Assembly: GCA_964576115.1 (NCBI GenBank)
Contig: CAZNUA010000003.1
Location: forward strand, 1-64,000
Length of the DNA: 64,000 nt
Source: CAYSYY01 sp964576115 [NCBI: uncultured Gemmatimonadota bacterium]
Lineage (GTDB): Bacteria > Blakebacterota > Blakebacteria > Blakebacterales
Direction of reading: 5' to 3'
Position 1 is the first letter of the stretch; every line of letters begins with the position of its first letter. The position numbers and the translations under genes were made by a program. Positions 16,993 to 25,645 of this stretch are shown piece after piece. The notes under the pieces are model-generated. The model was not told the origin of the DNA, did no database searches, and saw only the letters and a list, made by a program, of their open reading frames with translations.

Positions 16993-17679
16993 TTACCAGG
17001 AGATCGTCGAGAGCAGGAACTGGTTGTCGGGATTGCGGTCCTCGCCGCCGCTGGTGACGATGATGGCGGCGGGATCGTTGACCGGGCACTTCGTTTCGCA
17101 GATGCCGCAGCCGATGCAGAGTTCGGCATCCACATGGGGGCGGTGCAGCTCGACCCGCTCTCCGTCGCGGTTCACCACCTCGACATCCTCGAGCCAGATG
17201 GCCTTCTCGGGCAGGGGGCAGTGCTCCTCGCAGACCACGCAGTCGGTGTCGTAGACCCAGGGCAGGCAGCGGGAGCGGTCCACTGCAGCGGTGCCGATCC
17301 GCCGTTCCTGCTTAGTGGCCAGATCGAGTTCCTCAATCGCCCCGGTGGGACAGACCTGACCGCAAAGGGTGCAGTTGTACTCGCAGTAGCCGATGGCGGC
17401 GATCATGAAAGGAGTCCAGAGTCCGGCCAGACCAGCCTCGAGGAGGGTGGGATGCAGGGCGTTGGTGGGGCAGACCTTCATGCAGGCCCCGCAGCGCAGG
17501 CAGCGGTCGAGAAACTCGTCCTCGGCCAACGATCCCGGCGGCCGGACCAACCGGGGGTTCCAGGTCCGGCCCTGTACCTCGGGGGTGACCTTGAGCAGCA
17601 GGGTGGCCGCTACACCGGTCCCGGCCGCGGTGACGAAAGAGCGCCGGGAGATACCGGTGGCTTTCTCTTTCTCAGGCAT
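16993..17679 (-). CDS. Tat-exported four-cluster ferredoxin (NapG/MauM-like)
   Basis: A 228-residue protein. The N-terminus has the twin-arginine motif SRRSFVTAAG, so it is exported folded. Four cysteine clusters for [4Fe-4S] centres follow: CLRCGACMKVCP, CEYNCTLCGQVCP, a Cys group ending CVVCEEHCP, and CIGCGICETKCP. This is the NapG/MauM layout, an electron carrier on the periplasmic side. The ATG at 17679 is preferred because GGAGAGGAG lies upstream. It overlaps the membrane polyferredoxin gene by 8 bp, so the two act together. Confidence 0.85.
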   Translation of the reverse strand: MPEKEKATGISRRSFVTAAGTGVAATLLLKVTPEVQGRTWNPRLVRPPGSLAEDEFLDRCLRCGACMKVCPTNALHPTLLEAGLAGLWTPFMIAAIGYCEYNCTLCGQVCPTGAIEELDLATKQERRIGTAAVDRSRCLPWVYDTDCVVCEEHCPLPEKAIWLEDVEVVNRDGERVELHRPHVDAELCIGCGICETKCPVNDPAAIIVTSGGEDRNPDNQFLLSTISW

Positions 17680-18760
17680 CGGGAGGGCGCTCCTCTCCTT
17701 CACCGACAGCGGCTTTTTTGCCAGCCGGACTGCCGGCGGCGGTAACCTCCGACACCCGGGTATCGGCGGCCGGTTTCTCCCCCTTCGGGGGCCGCTCCGG
17801 CAGCGGTCCGAGCAGGGTTCTCACCCGGCCGAAAAGCCGCCACCGGAAGCTGATCGCCCCGACCGGGCAGCGATCGCGGCAGTTGAAACACACGAAACAT
17901 TCCTCCCGTTTCCACTCCCCCGGCAGGTGCGGATCGCAGGCGCCGTGGCAGTCGAGCACACAGGCGTTGCAGTTGATGCACAGCTCGGGATCGTTGTGGA
18001 CCTCGATCCGCATGACTTTGGCAACCACCCCCAGCAGGGCGCCGAGGGGACAGACGTAGCGGCACCAGAAACGGAAGCGCAGCAGGGCCAGCCCGATCAG
18101 GCCCGTGAAGAAGAGTCCGATGAGAACCCCGCCGCGGTAGACGATCGGATCATAGGGCAGGGCGTGGTCGCGCAGAAAGGCGTAGACCGGTTCGGTCAGC
18201 AGGGTGATCCGTACCGCGCCGACTCCCGGATCCCAGTTGTAGAACCAGGTGAAGAGGGTATCGGTGCCCCAGACGAAAGCCGGGTAGACGCTGGTGGTCA
18301 TGGTGCGGTAAAAAAGCGGGATCGGATCGAGAATTCCCCCCAGATGCAGGCCGGTCAGCGCGGCGGCCAGCACGCCGATCAGCACCAGGTACTTGCTGCG
18401 CATCCACCGGTTCCAGACCCCGGTCCGCAGGCGCTCCCGGGCCGGCTCGCGCCGCAGCCAGCTCACCAGGTTGAAGGTCGTTCCCAGAGGACAGACCCAG
18501 GAGCAGAAGACACGCCCCAGGACCAACGTGAGGGCGACGGTCAGAAGCGCCAGGAGCATGCCCTTGAGAACCGTCCCCGAAGCCAGGAAGGTGGTCAGCA
18601 GAACCAGGGGATCGAGATCGAGGAAGAGCCGCCCGATCGAACGGACCTCGTTCTCGCCGATCAGGGTCGTGCGCAGGAAAAGCCAGATGAAGAGAAACAG
18701 AAAGAATCCCTGCGAAAAGCGCCGCAGGAGCGTGATCTTCGACCGGCGTTTACGAGACAT
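17672..18760 (-). CDS. Membrane polyferredoxin (NapH/RdxA-like 4Fe-4S protein)
   Basis: A 362-residue membrane protein with about four to five transmembrane helices. It has the paired CxxxCP motifs typical of NapH and NosR (CSWVCPLG and CRYVCPLG) and two cytoplasmic-type [4Fe-4S] clusters (CINCNACVLDCHGACDPH and CFVCFNCRDRCP). Such proteins pass electrons from the quinone pool or cytoplasm to a periplasmic ferredoxin. The ATG at 18760 overlaps the end of the DUF362 gene. The C-terminal 50 residues are low-complexity and charged. Confidence 0.85.
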   Translation of the reverse strand: MSRKRRSKITLLRRFSQGFFLFLFIWLFLRTTLIGENEVRSIGRLFLDLDPLVLLTTFLASGTVLKGMLLALLTVALTLVLGRVFCSWVCPLGTTFNLVSWLRREPARERLRTGVWNRWMRSKYLVLIGVLAAALTGLHLGGILDPIPLFYRTMTTSVYPAFVWGTDTLFTWFYNWDPGVGAVRITLLTEPVYAFLRDHALPYDPIVYRGGVLIGLFFTGLIGLALLRFRFWCRYVCPLGALLGVVAKVMRIEVHNDPELCINCNACVLDCHGACDPHLPGEWKREECFVCFNCRDRCPVGAISFRWRLFGRVRTLLGPLPERPPKGEKPAADTRVSEVTAAGSPAGKKAAVGEGEERPPDA

Positions 18761-19700
18761 CGAGGCGGACGGGCGCCAGGCTCTCGAAATCGCTGGTGCC
18801 CAACCCCAGGGCCTCGCCGGCCCGGGTGGTGTCGATCGACCCGGGCTCGAGACCGAAGAGAGTGGTGGCATAAGCCTCGGCAGCGACCGGATCGGTGGCG
18901 GCGATGACCTGGTCGCGCCGCTCCACGTCGTCCAGGCTGCCCCCGGTGGGGCCGTTGGCGATCAGCACGCGCACGGCGTCGATCACGGTCAGATCGCTCG
19001 GGACAAATCTGGCCACGTCGGCCATGGCCGGGCCCAGGTTCTGGTGGATCCGCTCCCGCGGGTCGTCAAGCACACCCATCAGGTTCTTGATAGCCAGGGT
19101 CAGACGGGTGAAGCCGTGATGTTTGGCGATCGGCACGTTGATCCGCTTGTCGGCTTCGACGTAGTCGACGTAGATCGGCCAGCGGGGCAGGTGCTCGCCG
19201 CCGGTATCCATCTGCCGGAACTTGCGCCGGTCCATGAAGAAGACCTCGGCCCCCTCGGCCTCGGCGGCGGGCTGAATACCGCTGCGCAGATAGGTGCGGC
19301 GCTGGTCGTTGCAGGGATAGTCGGCGACCCTGACGCGGCGTGCTCCGGCTTCGTAGCACAGACGCACCAGGGTAGCGACCACGTCGGGATTGGTGCAGGC
19401 GGCCTGGCGGGGATTCTTGTCCCAGCCGATATTGGGTTTGACGAAAACGGTCTCGCCGCTCCCCACGAACCGGTTCATGCCGCCCATGGCCTCGACCGCC
19501 TTCTCGGTCAGGCGGATCGCTTCGGCTTTGATCGCCTCGTCATCTTCGGCGGGATCGGTCCACCGGGCGATTGCCAGGGCGGGTTCGGCCGGCGGTTGCA
19601 GACCGGAGGGCAGCAGAAGCCCGCCCGGCGCCAGGCCGGCGGCGGTTGCTCCCCGGGCGGTGGTTTCGAGGAACGATCGACGCGTGATCTGGTGCGACAT
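18750..19700 (-). CDS. Tat-exported DUF362 protein
   Basis: A 316-residue protein with a twin-arginine signal (TRRSFLETTARGATAAGLAPG), so it acts outside the cytoplasm. The body is DUF362: VFVKPNIGWDKNP, VADYPCNDQRRTYLRSGI, INVPIAKHHGFTRLTLAIKNLMGVLDDP, and DAVRVLIANGPTGG. Many DUF362 proteins carry an attached ferredoxin domain. This one does not, but its gene overlaps two downstream ferredoxin genes, which may provide that function in trans. The reaction is unknown. It is the first gene of the operon. Confidence 0.85.
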   Translation of the reverse strand: MSHQITRRSFLETTARGATAAGLAPGGLLLPSGLQPPAEPALAIARWTDPAEDDEAIKAEAIRLTEKAVEAMGGMNRFVGSGETVFVKPNIGWDKNPRQAACTNPDVVATLVRLCYEAGARRVRVADYPCNDQRRTYLRSGIQPAAEAEGAEVFFMDRRKFRQMDTGGEHLPRWPIYVDYVEADKRINVPIAKHHGFTRLTLAIKNLMGVLDDPRERIHQNLGPAMADVARFVPSDLTVIDAVRVLIANGPTGGSLDDVERRDQVIAATDPVAAEAYATTLFGLEPGSIDTTRAGEALGLGTSDFESLAPVRLDVS

Positions 19701-19935
19701 GACTGCCTCCCACCCGCACGGGCGCGGGTATCCCGGATGTTCTTTCGTACTCCTCAGGATATTGCCCTCTCCACAGTATATAATGATATTTCCCGGAATG
19801 ACCTCATCAAAGGATGAGCCCGGGATTACCTGCGGGCATCTGTGGCACCGGTGAAGGAGGGTATAGTATCATACTCCGCCGGCGAGCGCGGCATAGGGCT
19901 GCCCGACTTCGACCGGCAGGGGAGAAAACCGGTCC

Positions 19936-21969
19936 ATGAGCCAGACCCGACTCAGCAAACAGCTCGGCACCGGAGCGGTCTTTTCGCTCAGCCTGGGACC
20001 GATGCTGGCCTCGGGAATCTTCCTGCTTCCGGCCCTCGTCTATGCCCAGGTCGGCCCGGCGGCCATTGCGGCCTATGCTGCTGCCGGTTTGCTGCTCGTC
20101 CCGTCGCTTCTGAGCAAGACCGAGTTGTCCACCGCCATGCCCCGGGCGGGGGGCACCTACTACTTTCTGGACCGCAGTCTCGGCCCCGTGGTCGGGACCG
20201 TCGCCGGAGCCGGCACCTGGCTGGCTCTGGCCTTCAAGAGCGCCTTCGACCTGATCGGACTGGGTTTCTACCTCGTTCTCTTCCTCAACCTGGACTTCCG
20301 CCCCGTGGCGCTGGCTCTGTGCGTCGTTTTCGCCGGCCTGAGTATCAGCGGGGTGAAGAACGTGGCCCGGATTCAGATCATCCTGGTCTCGACCGTGGTG
20401 GCTCTGCTCGTCTTTTTCATCGCCCGGAGCGTTCCTGCGCTAAACGGTGCGGCCTTTACGCCATTCTTCACCGCTCCCGCCGGAGCCTTCCTGGGTGCGA
20501 TCGGGATTCTCTTCGTCGGTTTCACCGGCATAACCAAGGTCGCCAGCGTCTCGGAAGAAGTAACCGATGTCGAACGGACCCTGCCGCGGGCCATGTTCGC
20601 CGCCCTGGGGGCGGCGACCCTGCTCTATGTGCTCGGCATGATCGTTCTGATCGGACTCATCGGCGGTCCCGCGCTGACAGCCTCCAGAACGCCGATCGCC
20701 GATGCCGCCGACGCTCTGCTGGGTCGTACCGGCCTGGTGGTGATGTCGATCGTGGCGATTATCGCTTTTGTGGCTTCGGCCAATGCCGGGATCACAGCCG
20801 CCAGTCGCTATCCGCTGGCGATGGGGCGCGACAGTCTGGCCCCGGCTGTTTTCGCCCGCCTCGGGCGTTTCGGCACGCCGGTCAATGCCATCCTCGTCAC
20901 GGCGGGCCTGATCATACTCTTTATCCTCGTTCTCAGCCCGACCGGGATCGCCAAGCTGGCCAGCGGTTTCCAGCTGATGGTCTTTGGACTGATCAATCTG
21001 GCCGTGATCGTAATGCGCGAGAGCGAAATCGCCTCCTACGATCCGGGCTTCCGCTCGCCCGGTTATCCGTGGGTGCAGATCGTCGGCATCATCACCTCCC
21101 TGATTCTGATCCCCCAGCTGGGACTGCTGCCGCTTGTGCTCACCGCGGGAGTGATCGCGCTCAGCTTCCTCTGGTACTACCTCTATGCCCACGAGCGGGT
21201 CCAGCGCCGGGGGGCCCTCTACCACGTCTTCGAGCGGATCGGCCGATCAGCCTCGTCTCATGTCGATCACGAATTGCGGCAGATCATGCGCGAAAAGGGA
21301 TTGCGCCGGCAGGATCTGTTCGAGAACAGCATTCAACGGGCCACGGTCCTGGAGTGCGGCGGGGAGGAGTGTTTCGACGATCTCCTGCATCATGCGGCCC
21401 GGACTTTCAGCGAGCGGCTCGACGTATCCGAGGGAAACATCTACGCCGCCCTGAACGCTTCGAACCAGCTGGGGGAAACTCCGATCGGAAACCATATCGC
21501 CCTGCCGCACGCCCGGGTCGAGGGGATACGCACGCACGAACTGGTGATCGTCCACGCTGCCCGGGGTCTGCATATCGAGGGCAGCGACGAAGAGATCTAC
21601 GCCATCTTCGTGCTCGTCGGACCTGTCGACGATCCGGGACAGCACCTGCGTTTCTTGGCCGAACTGGCCAACCGGTCCGAGGGGATCGATTTCGCCGGCG
21701 AGTGGCGCCGGATAGACGATCCCGTCGAGATCAGGGAGCTCTTCGTCCGCTCGGGTGCGGTGCGGGAGGTAACCGTGACCGCACCCGATATCGTCGGCCT
21801 GACGATCAGTGAGGTACGCATGCACGAGGAGTGCCTGATCGCCTTCATTACGCGGGGCGAGCGCATGGTCATCCCGCACGGTTCGACCGTGCTCGAGGCC
21901 GGCGATCTGGTCACGCTGGTGGGTGAGGAGGACGTGGTGGCCGACATGGCAGACCGTTTCAGGGCATGA
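19936..21969 (+). CDS. APC-family permease fused to PTS EIIA-like and TrkA_C domains
   Basis: A 677-residue fusion. Residues 1-420 form a twelve-helix amino acid-polyamine-organocation permease, with the GPMLASGIFLLPA motif in helix 1. Residues about 445-590 resemble a mannitol/fructose-type EIIA domain, with a candidate phospho-acceptor His at 525 in IALPHARV. Residues about 600-677 match a TrkA_C/RCK_C ligand-binding domain (VGLTISEVRM, then PHGSTVLEAGDLVTLVGEED). The tail suggests that transport is gated by phosphorylation or a small ligand. No PTS genes are nearby. The 3' end overlaps convergent fabG by 11 bp. Confidence 0.85.
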   Translation: MSQTRLSKQLGTGAVFSLSLGPMLASGIFLLPALVYAQVGPAAIAAYAAAGLLLVPSLLSKTELSTAMPRAGGTYYFLDRSLGPVVGTVAGAGTWLALAFKSAFDLIGLGFYLVLFLNLDFRPVALALCVVFAGLSISGVKNVARIQIILVSTVVALLVFFIARSVPALNGAAFTPFFTAPAGAFLGAIGILFVGFTGITKVASVSEEVTDVERTLPRAMFAALGAATLLYVLGMIVLIGLIGGPALTASRTPIADAADALLGRTGLVVMSIVAIIAFVASANAGITAASRYPLAMGRDSLAPAVFARLGRFGTPVNAILVTAGLIILFILVLSPTGIAKLASGFQLMVFGLINLAVIVMRESEIASYDPGFRSPGYPWVQIVGIITSLILIPQLGLLPLVLTAGVIALSFLWYYLYAHERVQRRGALYHVFERIGRSASSHVDHELRQIMREKGLRRQDLFENSIQRATVLECGGEECFDDLLHHAARTFSERLDVSEGNIYAALNASNQLGETPIGNHIALPHARVEGIRTHELVIVHAARGLHIEGSDEEIYAIFVLVGPVDDPGQHLRFLAELANRSEGIDFAGEWRRIDDPVEIRELFVRSGAVREVTVTAPDIVGLTISEVRMHEECLIAFITRGERMVIPHGSTVLEAGDLVTLVGEEDVVADMADRFRA

Positions 21970-22714
21970 GCATACCGCCGTTGACGTGCAGGACCTGGCC
22001 GGTGAGATAGGCGGCATCGTCGGAGATGAGCCACTTCACTGCCCGGGCCACATCCTCGACCGTCCCCGGCCGCCCCAGCGGAATCTGCTTCATGAAAGCT
22101 TCTTTGACCTGGTCGGAGAGCACGTCGGTCATCTCGGTCTTGATGAATCCGGGGGCCACGGCGTTGACGGTCACGTTACGGCCGGCCAGCTCGCGGGCCA
22201 CGCTCTTGGTGAAGCCGATGATCCCGGCTTTCGAGGCGGCGTAGTTGGCCTGGCTCACGTTCCCCATCAGGCCGACTACCGAGGCCATGCTGACGATCCG
22301 CCCGTAGCGCTGTTTCATCATCGGCCGCATGGCGATGTGGGTACAGACGAAGACACTGCGCAGGTTGACCTGGATCACGGCGTCCCAGTCGGCTTCCTTC
22401 ATGCGCATGAAGAGGGTGTCGCGGGTGATCCCGGCGTTGTTGATAAGGATGTCGAGCCGCCCCCACTTTTCCATGATGGTATCCACGAAACCCTGTACGG
22501 CCTCGTAATTGGAGGCGTCGAGCCGTTCGCAGAGCACCTCGTGCCCCCGTTCCTCGACGAACTGGATGGTCCCGTCGGCCGAGTCGTCCTCGGGGGGATC
22601 GAAGTGATTGAAAGCCACCTTCATACCCGGCTCGAGAATCTCGGCTATGATCGCCCGGCCGATGCCCTTCGAACCGCCTGTTACGAGCGCCACGCGTCCT
22701 TCGCTTTCTGCCAT
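21959..22714 (-). CDS. fabG: 3-oxoacyl-[ACP] reductase-type short-chain dehydrogenase
   Basis: A 251-residue SDR enzyme. It has the nucleotide site TGGSKGIG (residues 12-19), NNAG, and the Ser-Tyr-Lys catalytic set (SMASVVGLMGNVSQANYAASKAG), ending LTGQVLHVNGGM. It matches FabG, which reduces 3-oxoacyl-ACP with NADPH in fatty acid synthesis. PhaB acetoacetyl-CoA reductases are close relatives and cannot be fully excluded. It is transcribed divergently from the EtfD-like oxidoreductase, another gene linked to acyl metabolism. Confidence 0.88.
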   Translation of the reverse strand: MAESEGRVALVTGGSKGIGRAIIAEILEPGMKVAFNHFDPPEDDSADGTIQFVEERGHEVLCERLDASNYEAVQGFVDTIMEKWGRLDILINNAGITRDTLFMRMKEADWDAVIQVNLRSVFVCTHIAMRPMMKQRYGRIVSMASVVGLMGNVSQANYAASKAGIIGFTKSVARELAGRNVTVNAVAPGFIKTEMTDVLSDQVKEAFMKQIPLGRPGTVEDVARAVKWLISDDAAYLTGQVLHVNGGMLMP

Positions 22715-22791
22715 GTCCCGTCTCTCCTTCCGACCGGCTCGACCCGCTGTGAAGATGCCGTCCGGAGTTTCAGCTTTCGTTTCCCCGACAG

Positions 22792-22841
22792 CAAGTCAAA
22801 ACCTGCCGGTTGACGCCGGGGCTGTGCCCCGGTATGACTTG
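22792..22841. other. Nested inverted repeats upstream of the EtfD-like gene
   Basis: CAAGTCA (22792-22798) and TGACTTG (22835-22841) bracket a strong hairpin CCGGGGC-TGT-GCCCCGG (22816-22832). The structure ends 32 bp before the ATG of the gene at 22874, in the space between divergent genes. It may be an RNA leader structure or a protein site. A fragment at 22754-22771 (CCGTCCGGAGTTTC) resembles a decayed piece of the palindromic repeat family. Confidence 0.45.
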
Positions 22842-22873
22842 ACCGTGCTCATCGTCCGCACGGAGGTCACCTC

Positions 22874-24778
22874 ATGCACGACTTCACCGGTTTCGAGAAA
22901 ATCCTCTTCATCGTTCTTCTCATCACGGCCGTGGCGGCCTTTCTCGTCAGCGCCGCCCGGCAATACCGGGTCATCAGGGCGGGGCGTCCCGATCCGGGGC
23001 GACTCGACGATATCGGCAGGAGACTGATCCGATTTCTGGCAGAAGTTCTCGGCCAGGCCCGGGTCATCGGGGGCCGACCCGTAGTCGGCACCCTGCACGC
23101 TCTGGTCTTCTTCGCCTTCATTTTCTTCATGCTCGAGACCACCAGTATGTTCGGCGAGCCTTTCGGACTGGCCTGGCTGCCGGCCCTGCTCGGCGGAACC
23201 GCCCTGGGTGTCCTGCGCTTTGTGGTCCACGTTTTTGCCGTACTCTGTGCGGTCGCGATGTTCGCCCTGACGGTCCGGCGCTTCCTGCTCGTGAAATACT
23301 CCCCCGATCCGAAGTCGTATGAGTCGGGCCTGGTGGCCCTGCTGATCATCCTGCTGATGTTGACCTATATCGATATCAATACCACCCATCTGGTGAGCGC
23401 GAAGGTGAACTGGTGGCTGCATGTCGTCATCATCCTGGGCTTCCCGCTCCTGATCCTGCATTCCAAGCACCGGCACATCTTCCTGGCCCCTTTTGCGGTT
23501 TTCCTGCGCCGCCCCCGGCTCTGGGATGTGCCGCCGCTCAACCTGGATTTCGAGTCGGTCGAGGACGAAGACGACATCGTTCTCGGGCTCGAAACGACGG
23601 CGGCCATGCCCTGGAAGCTCCGGCTCGATCTGCTGGCCTGTGTGGAGTGCAAGCGCTGCACCGACAACTGTCCCGCGGCCCAGGCCGGCCAGGACCTGCG
23701 CCCGGCAGATTTCATCAAGGCGGGTCAGAAGGTTCTGCTTTCCGGTTCCGGGGATGAAGCCGTGATCGGCCCGATCATCACCGAAACCGCTCTCGGTCAG
23801 TGCACCAGCTGTATGGCGTGCGAGAACATCTGTCCGGTCGGAATCGAACACTCCCAGCTTCTGGCCGGGGCCAAGTACGCCCAGACCCTGGCGATCGGCA
23901 CCGGTGGAGTGGCGACCGAGTTCCTCAAAGCCATGAACAACACCGGCAATCCCTTCTCGGCCGCACCCGACGAACGGACCGACCTCATCACCGAACTCGA
24001 GATCCCGATGTATGAAGCGGGCCGAACCGAATACCTGCTCTGGCTCGGGTGTGTCTGGTCCTACAATCCCGATTTCCGCGGCACCGTCGAAGCGACGGTC
24101 ACACTGCTGAAACGGGCCGGGATCTCCTTCGGGGTATTTCGCCGGGAGGCCTGCAGCGGACATCACTCCCGCCGGCAGGGAGAGGAGATGCAGTTCCAGA
24201 TGCTGGCCGAAGAGAACTGCGGGCAATTCATCGAGCAGGGGGTCGGGAAGATCGTGACCGGCTGTCCCCACTGCGTAAACACCTTCCGGCACGAGTATGC
24301 TCCCTGGCTGGGAGAGCATGCTATCGAGGTCCTCCACCACTCCGAGCTCTTCGCCCGGCTCGTGGCCGAGGGTTCGCTGAGCCTGAAGCGGGGGGGTGGC
24401 AACGGCGGCTCAGCCGGGAGCGGAGGGTCCGGGGCAGACGGTTCGGCCGGCCGCCGCCTGACCTATCACGATCCCTGCTACCTGGGCCGGTACGAGGGGG
24501 TCTTCGCCGAACCGCGCGCTCTGATCCGCGCCGCCGGGCATGACCTCGTCGAGACCGGGCAGAACCGGGCCCGTTCCTACTGCTGCGGGGGCGGGGCGGC
24601 CGGCTTCATGCTCGAGGCCGAAGGGGAGAACCGGGTCGACCAGGAACGCAAACGGCACCTCGAAGCCACCGGTGCCGATGCCCTGATCACCGCCTGCCCC
24701 GAGTGTCGCATGATGCTGGCCGGCACCCTCGACGAGACTTTCGATATCGCCGAGATCGTACTCGCGGCAGTGGAATAA
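22874..24778 (+). CDS. Membrane Fe-S oxidoreductase, EtfD/FadF/HdrD-like
   Basis: A 634-residue protein with an N-terminal membrane region of about five helices (NarI-like), two [4Fe-4S] motifs (CVECKRCTDNCP near residue 256 and CTSCMACENICP near 313), and two CCG-type modules. The first has EACSGHHSRR and TGCPHC; the second has CYLG, CCGGG and CPEC. This is the build of EtfD/FadF, which moves electrons from electron-transfer flavoprotein to quinone during fatty acid oxidation. No ETF genes are in the window. An unusual Gly/Ser-rich run (near residues 505-522) interrupts the region before the second CCG module. Confidence 0.8.
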   Translation: MHDFTGFEKILFIVLLITAVAAFLVSAARQYRVIRAGRPDPGRLDDIGRRLIRFLAEVLGQARVIGGRPVVGTLHALVFFAFIFFMLETTSMFGEPFGLAWLPALLGGTALGVLRFVVHVFAVLCAVAMFALTVRRFLLVKYSPDPKSYESGLVALLIILLMLTYIDINTTHLVSAKVNWWLHVVIILGFPLLILHSKHRHIFLAPFAVFLRRPRLWDVPPLNLDFESVEDEDDIVLGLETTAAMPWKLRLDLLACVECKRCTDNCPAAQAGQDLRPADFIKAGQKVLLSGSGDEAVIGPIITETALGQCTSCMACENICPVGIEHSQLLAGAKYAQTLAIGTGGVATEFLKAMNNTGNPFSAAPDERTDLITELEIPMYEAGRTEYLLWLGCVWSYNPDFRGTVEATVTLLKRAGISFGVFRREACSGHHSRRQGEEMQFQMLAEENCGQFIEQGVGKIVTGCPHCVNTFRHEYAPWLGEHAIEVLHHSELFARLVAEGSLSLKRGGGNGGSAGSGGSGADGSAGRRLTYHDPCYLGRYEGVFAEPRALIRAAGHDLVETGQNRARSYCCGGGAAGFMLEAEGENRVDQERKRHLEATGADALITACPECRMMLAGTLDETFDIAEIVLAAVE

Positions 24779-24792
24779 ACCCGCCGCCGCCC

Positions 24793-24820
24793 TTGACAAA
24801 TCAAGCGTACCCTGTAACTT
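24793..24820 (+). promoter_or_regulatory. Sigma-70-type promoter of the tetR-CPBP unit
   Basis: TTGACA (24793-24798) is separated by 16 bp from TAACTT (24815-24820). The -10 overlaps the palindromic operator that starts at 24818, so a bound repressor would block polymerase. Confidence 0.65.
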
Positions 24821-24837
24821 ACTTAACGTTAAGTAAG
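24818..24837. promoter_or_regulatory. Perfect 20-bp TetR-type operator palindrome
   Basis: CTTACTTAAC joined directly to its exact reverse complement GTTAAGTAAG. Length, symmetry, AT-richness and placement over a -10 element are typical of a TetR-family operator. The tetR gene starts about 170 bp downstream, implying autorepression. Confidence 0.8.
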
Positions 24838-24853
24838 CACATGTCTCACAGGC

Positions 24854-24895
24854 CCCGGCCGGCTCCGGACCGCTCCCGGCCGGCTCCGGATTGCT
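24854..24895 (+). repeat. Tandem 21-bp GC-rich repeat in the tetR leader
   Basis: Two head-to-tail 21-bp units (24854-24874 and 24875-24895) differ at only two positions. They are followed by partial CCCGCCCGCT units. They lie in the untranslated leader between operator and tetR. Confidence 0.65.
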
Positions 24896-25009
24896 CCCGC
24901 CCGCTCCCGCCCAATGCAAGCCGGTGGACCGAGAAACAACCGGGAAAGGGAAGAGCCCGGAAATGGAGAGCCGGATCGGCAGACCGGACTCAGAGGAAGG
25001 ACCGACCGC

Positions 25010-25645
25010 ATGGATACGAAACAGACTCTTGTCCGCGAGGCCCTGCTGCTCTTTCTGCAACGGGGTTACGACACCGTCACTCTGACCGAAATTGCCGCCC
25101 GGGTGGGTATCACCAAACCGGCTATCTATTACCATTTCAGGAACAAGGAGGAACTGGCCGAGGGGGTTCTGGACCATTTCACTCAGGTCATGACCGCCTG
25201 GAGCCGGGCCCGTTTCGGGGGATGTACAACCGCCCGGGAACTGGTCGAGGCATTTATCACTTCGTGGCAGGATTTCGCCCGGGTCGAACGGATTCTGACC
25301 AGCGATGAGACGGGTGTTGATGAACCGGGGGGGGATGAGATCGGGGCCGATGATGCGGGCGGGAGCTTTATCGATTTCGTTACCAGCGCGGCCCGAAGCC
25401 AGCCGCGTTTTCGGCAACGGCTGGGGGAAATCTTCGCCGCCACCCGGCACAACCTGGCCGAGAGCTTCCGGGCCGGTCAGGAGGCGGGTGAGATCAGAAC
25501 CGATCTCGATCCCGACCTGGCGGCGCTACACCTTCACGCCCTGATCGAGGGAATGAGTTTTCTCGACGGCTTCGGAGCGGTCCCCACGGGACCAGAGACG
25601 GCTGCCGCTCTCTTTACCCGGGTGTGGGAGGGATTACAGGCATGA
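25010..25645 (+). CDS. TetR-family transcriptional regulator
   Basis: A 211-residue regulator. The N-terminal helix-turn-helix is clear (LVREALLLFLQRGYDTVTLTEIAARVGITKPAIYYHFRNKEELAEGVL). The C-terminal ligand domain is variable and includes an acidic Gly-rich insertion near residues 100-120. The ATG at 25010 follows a GAGGAAGG ribosome site. The stop overlaps the next start (ATGA). A promoter and a perfect palindrome lie upstream, so it probably represses itself and the CPBP gene. The ligand is unknown; the EtfD-like gene just upstream may hint at acyl compounds. Confidence 0.9.
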   Translation: MDTKQTLVREALLLFLQRGYDTVTLTEIAARVGITKPAIYYHFRNKEELAEGVLDHFTQVMTAWSRARFGGCTTARELVEAFITSWQDFARVERILTSDETGVDEPGGDEIGADDAGGSFIDFVTSAARSQPRFRQRLGEIFAATRHNLAESFRAGQEAGEIRTDLDPDLAALHLHALIEGMSFLDGFGAVPTGPETAAALFTRVWEGLQA

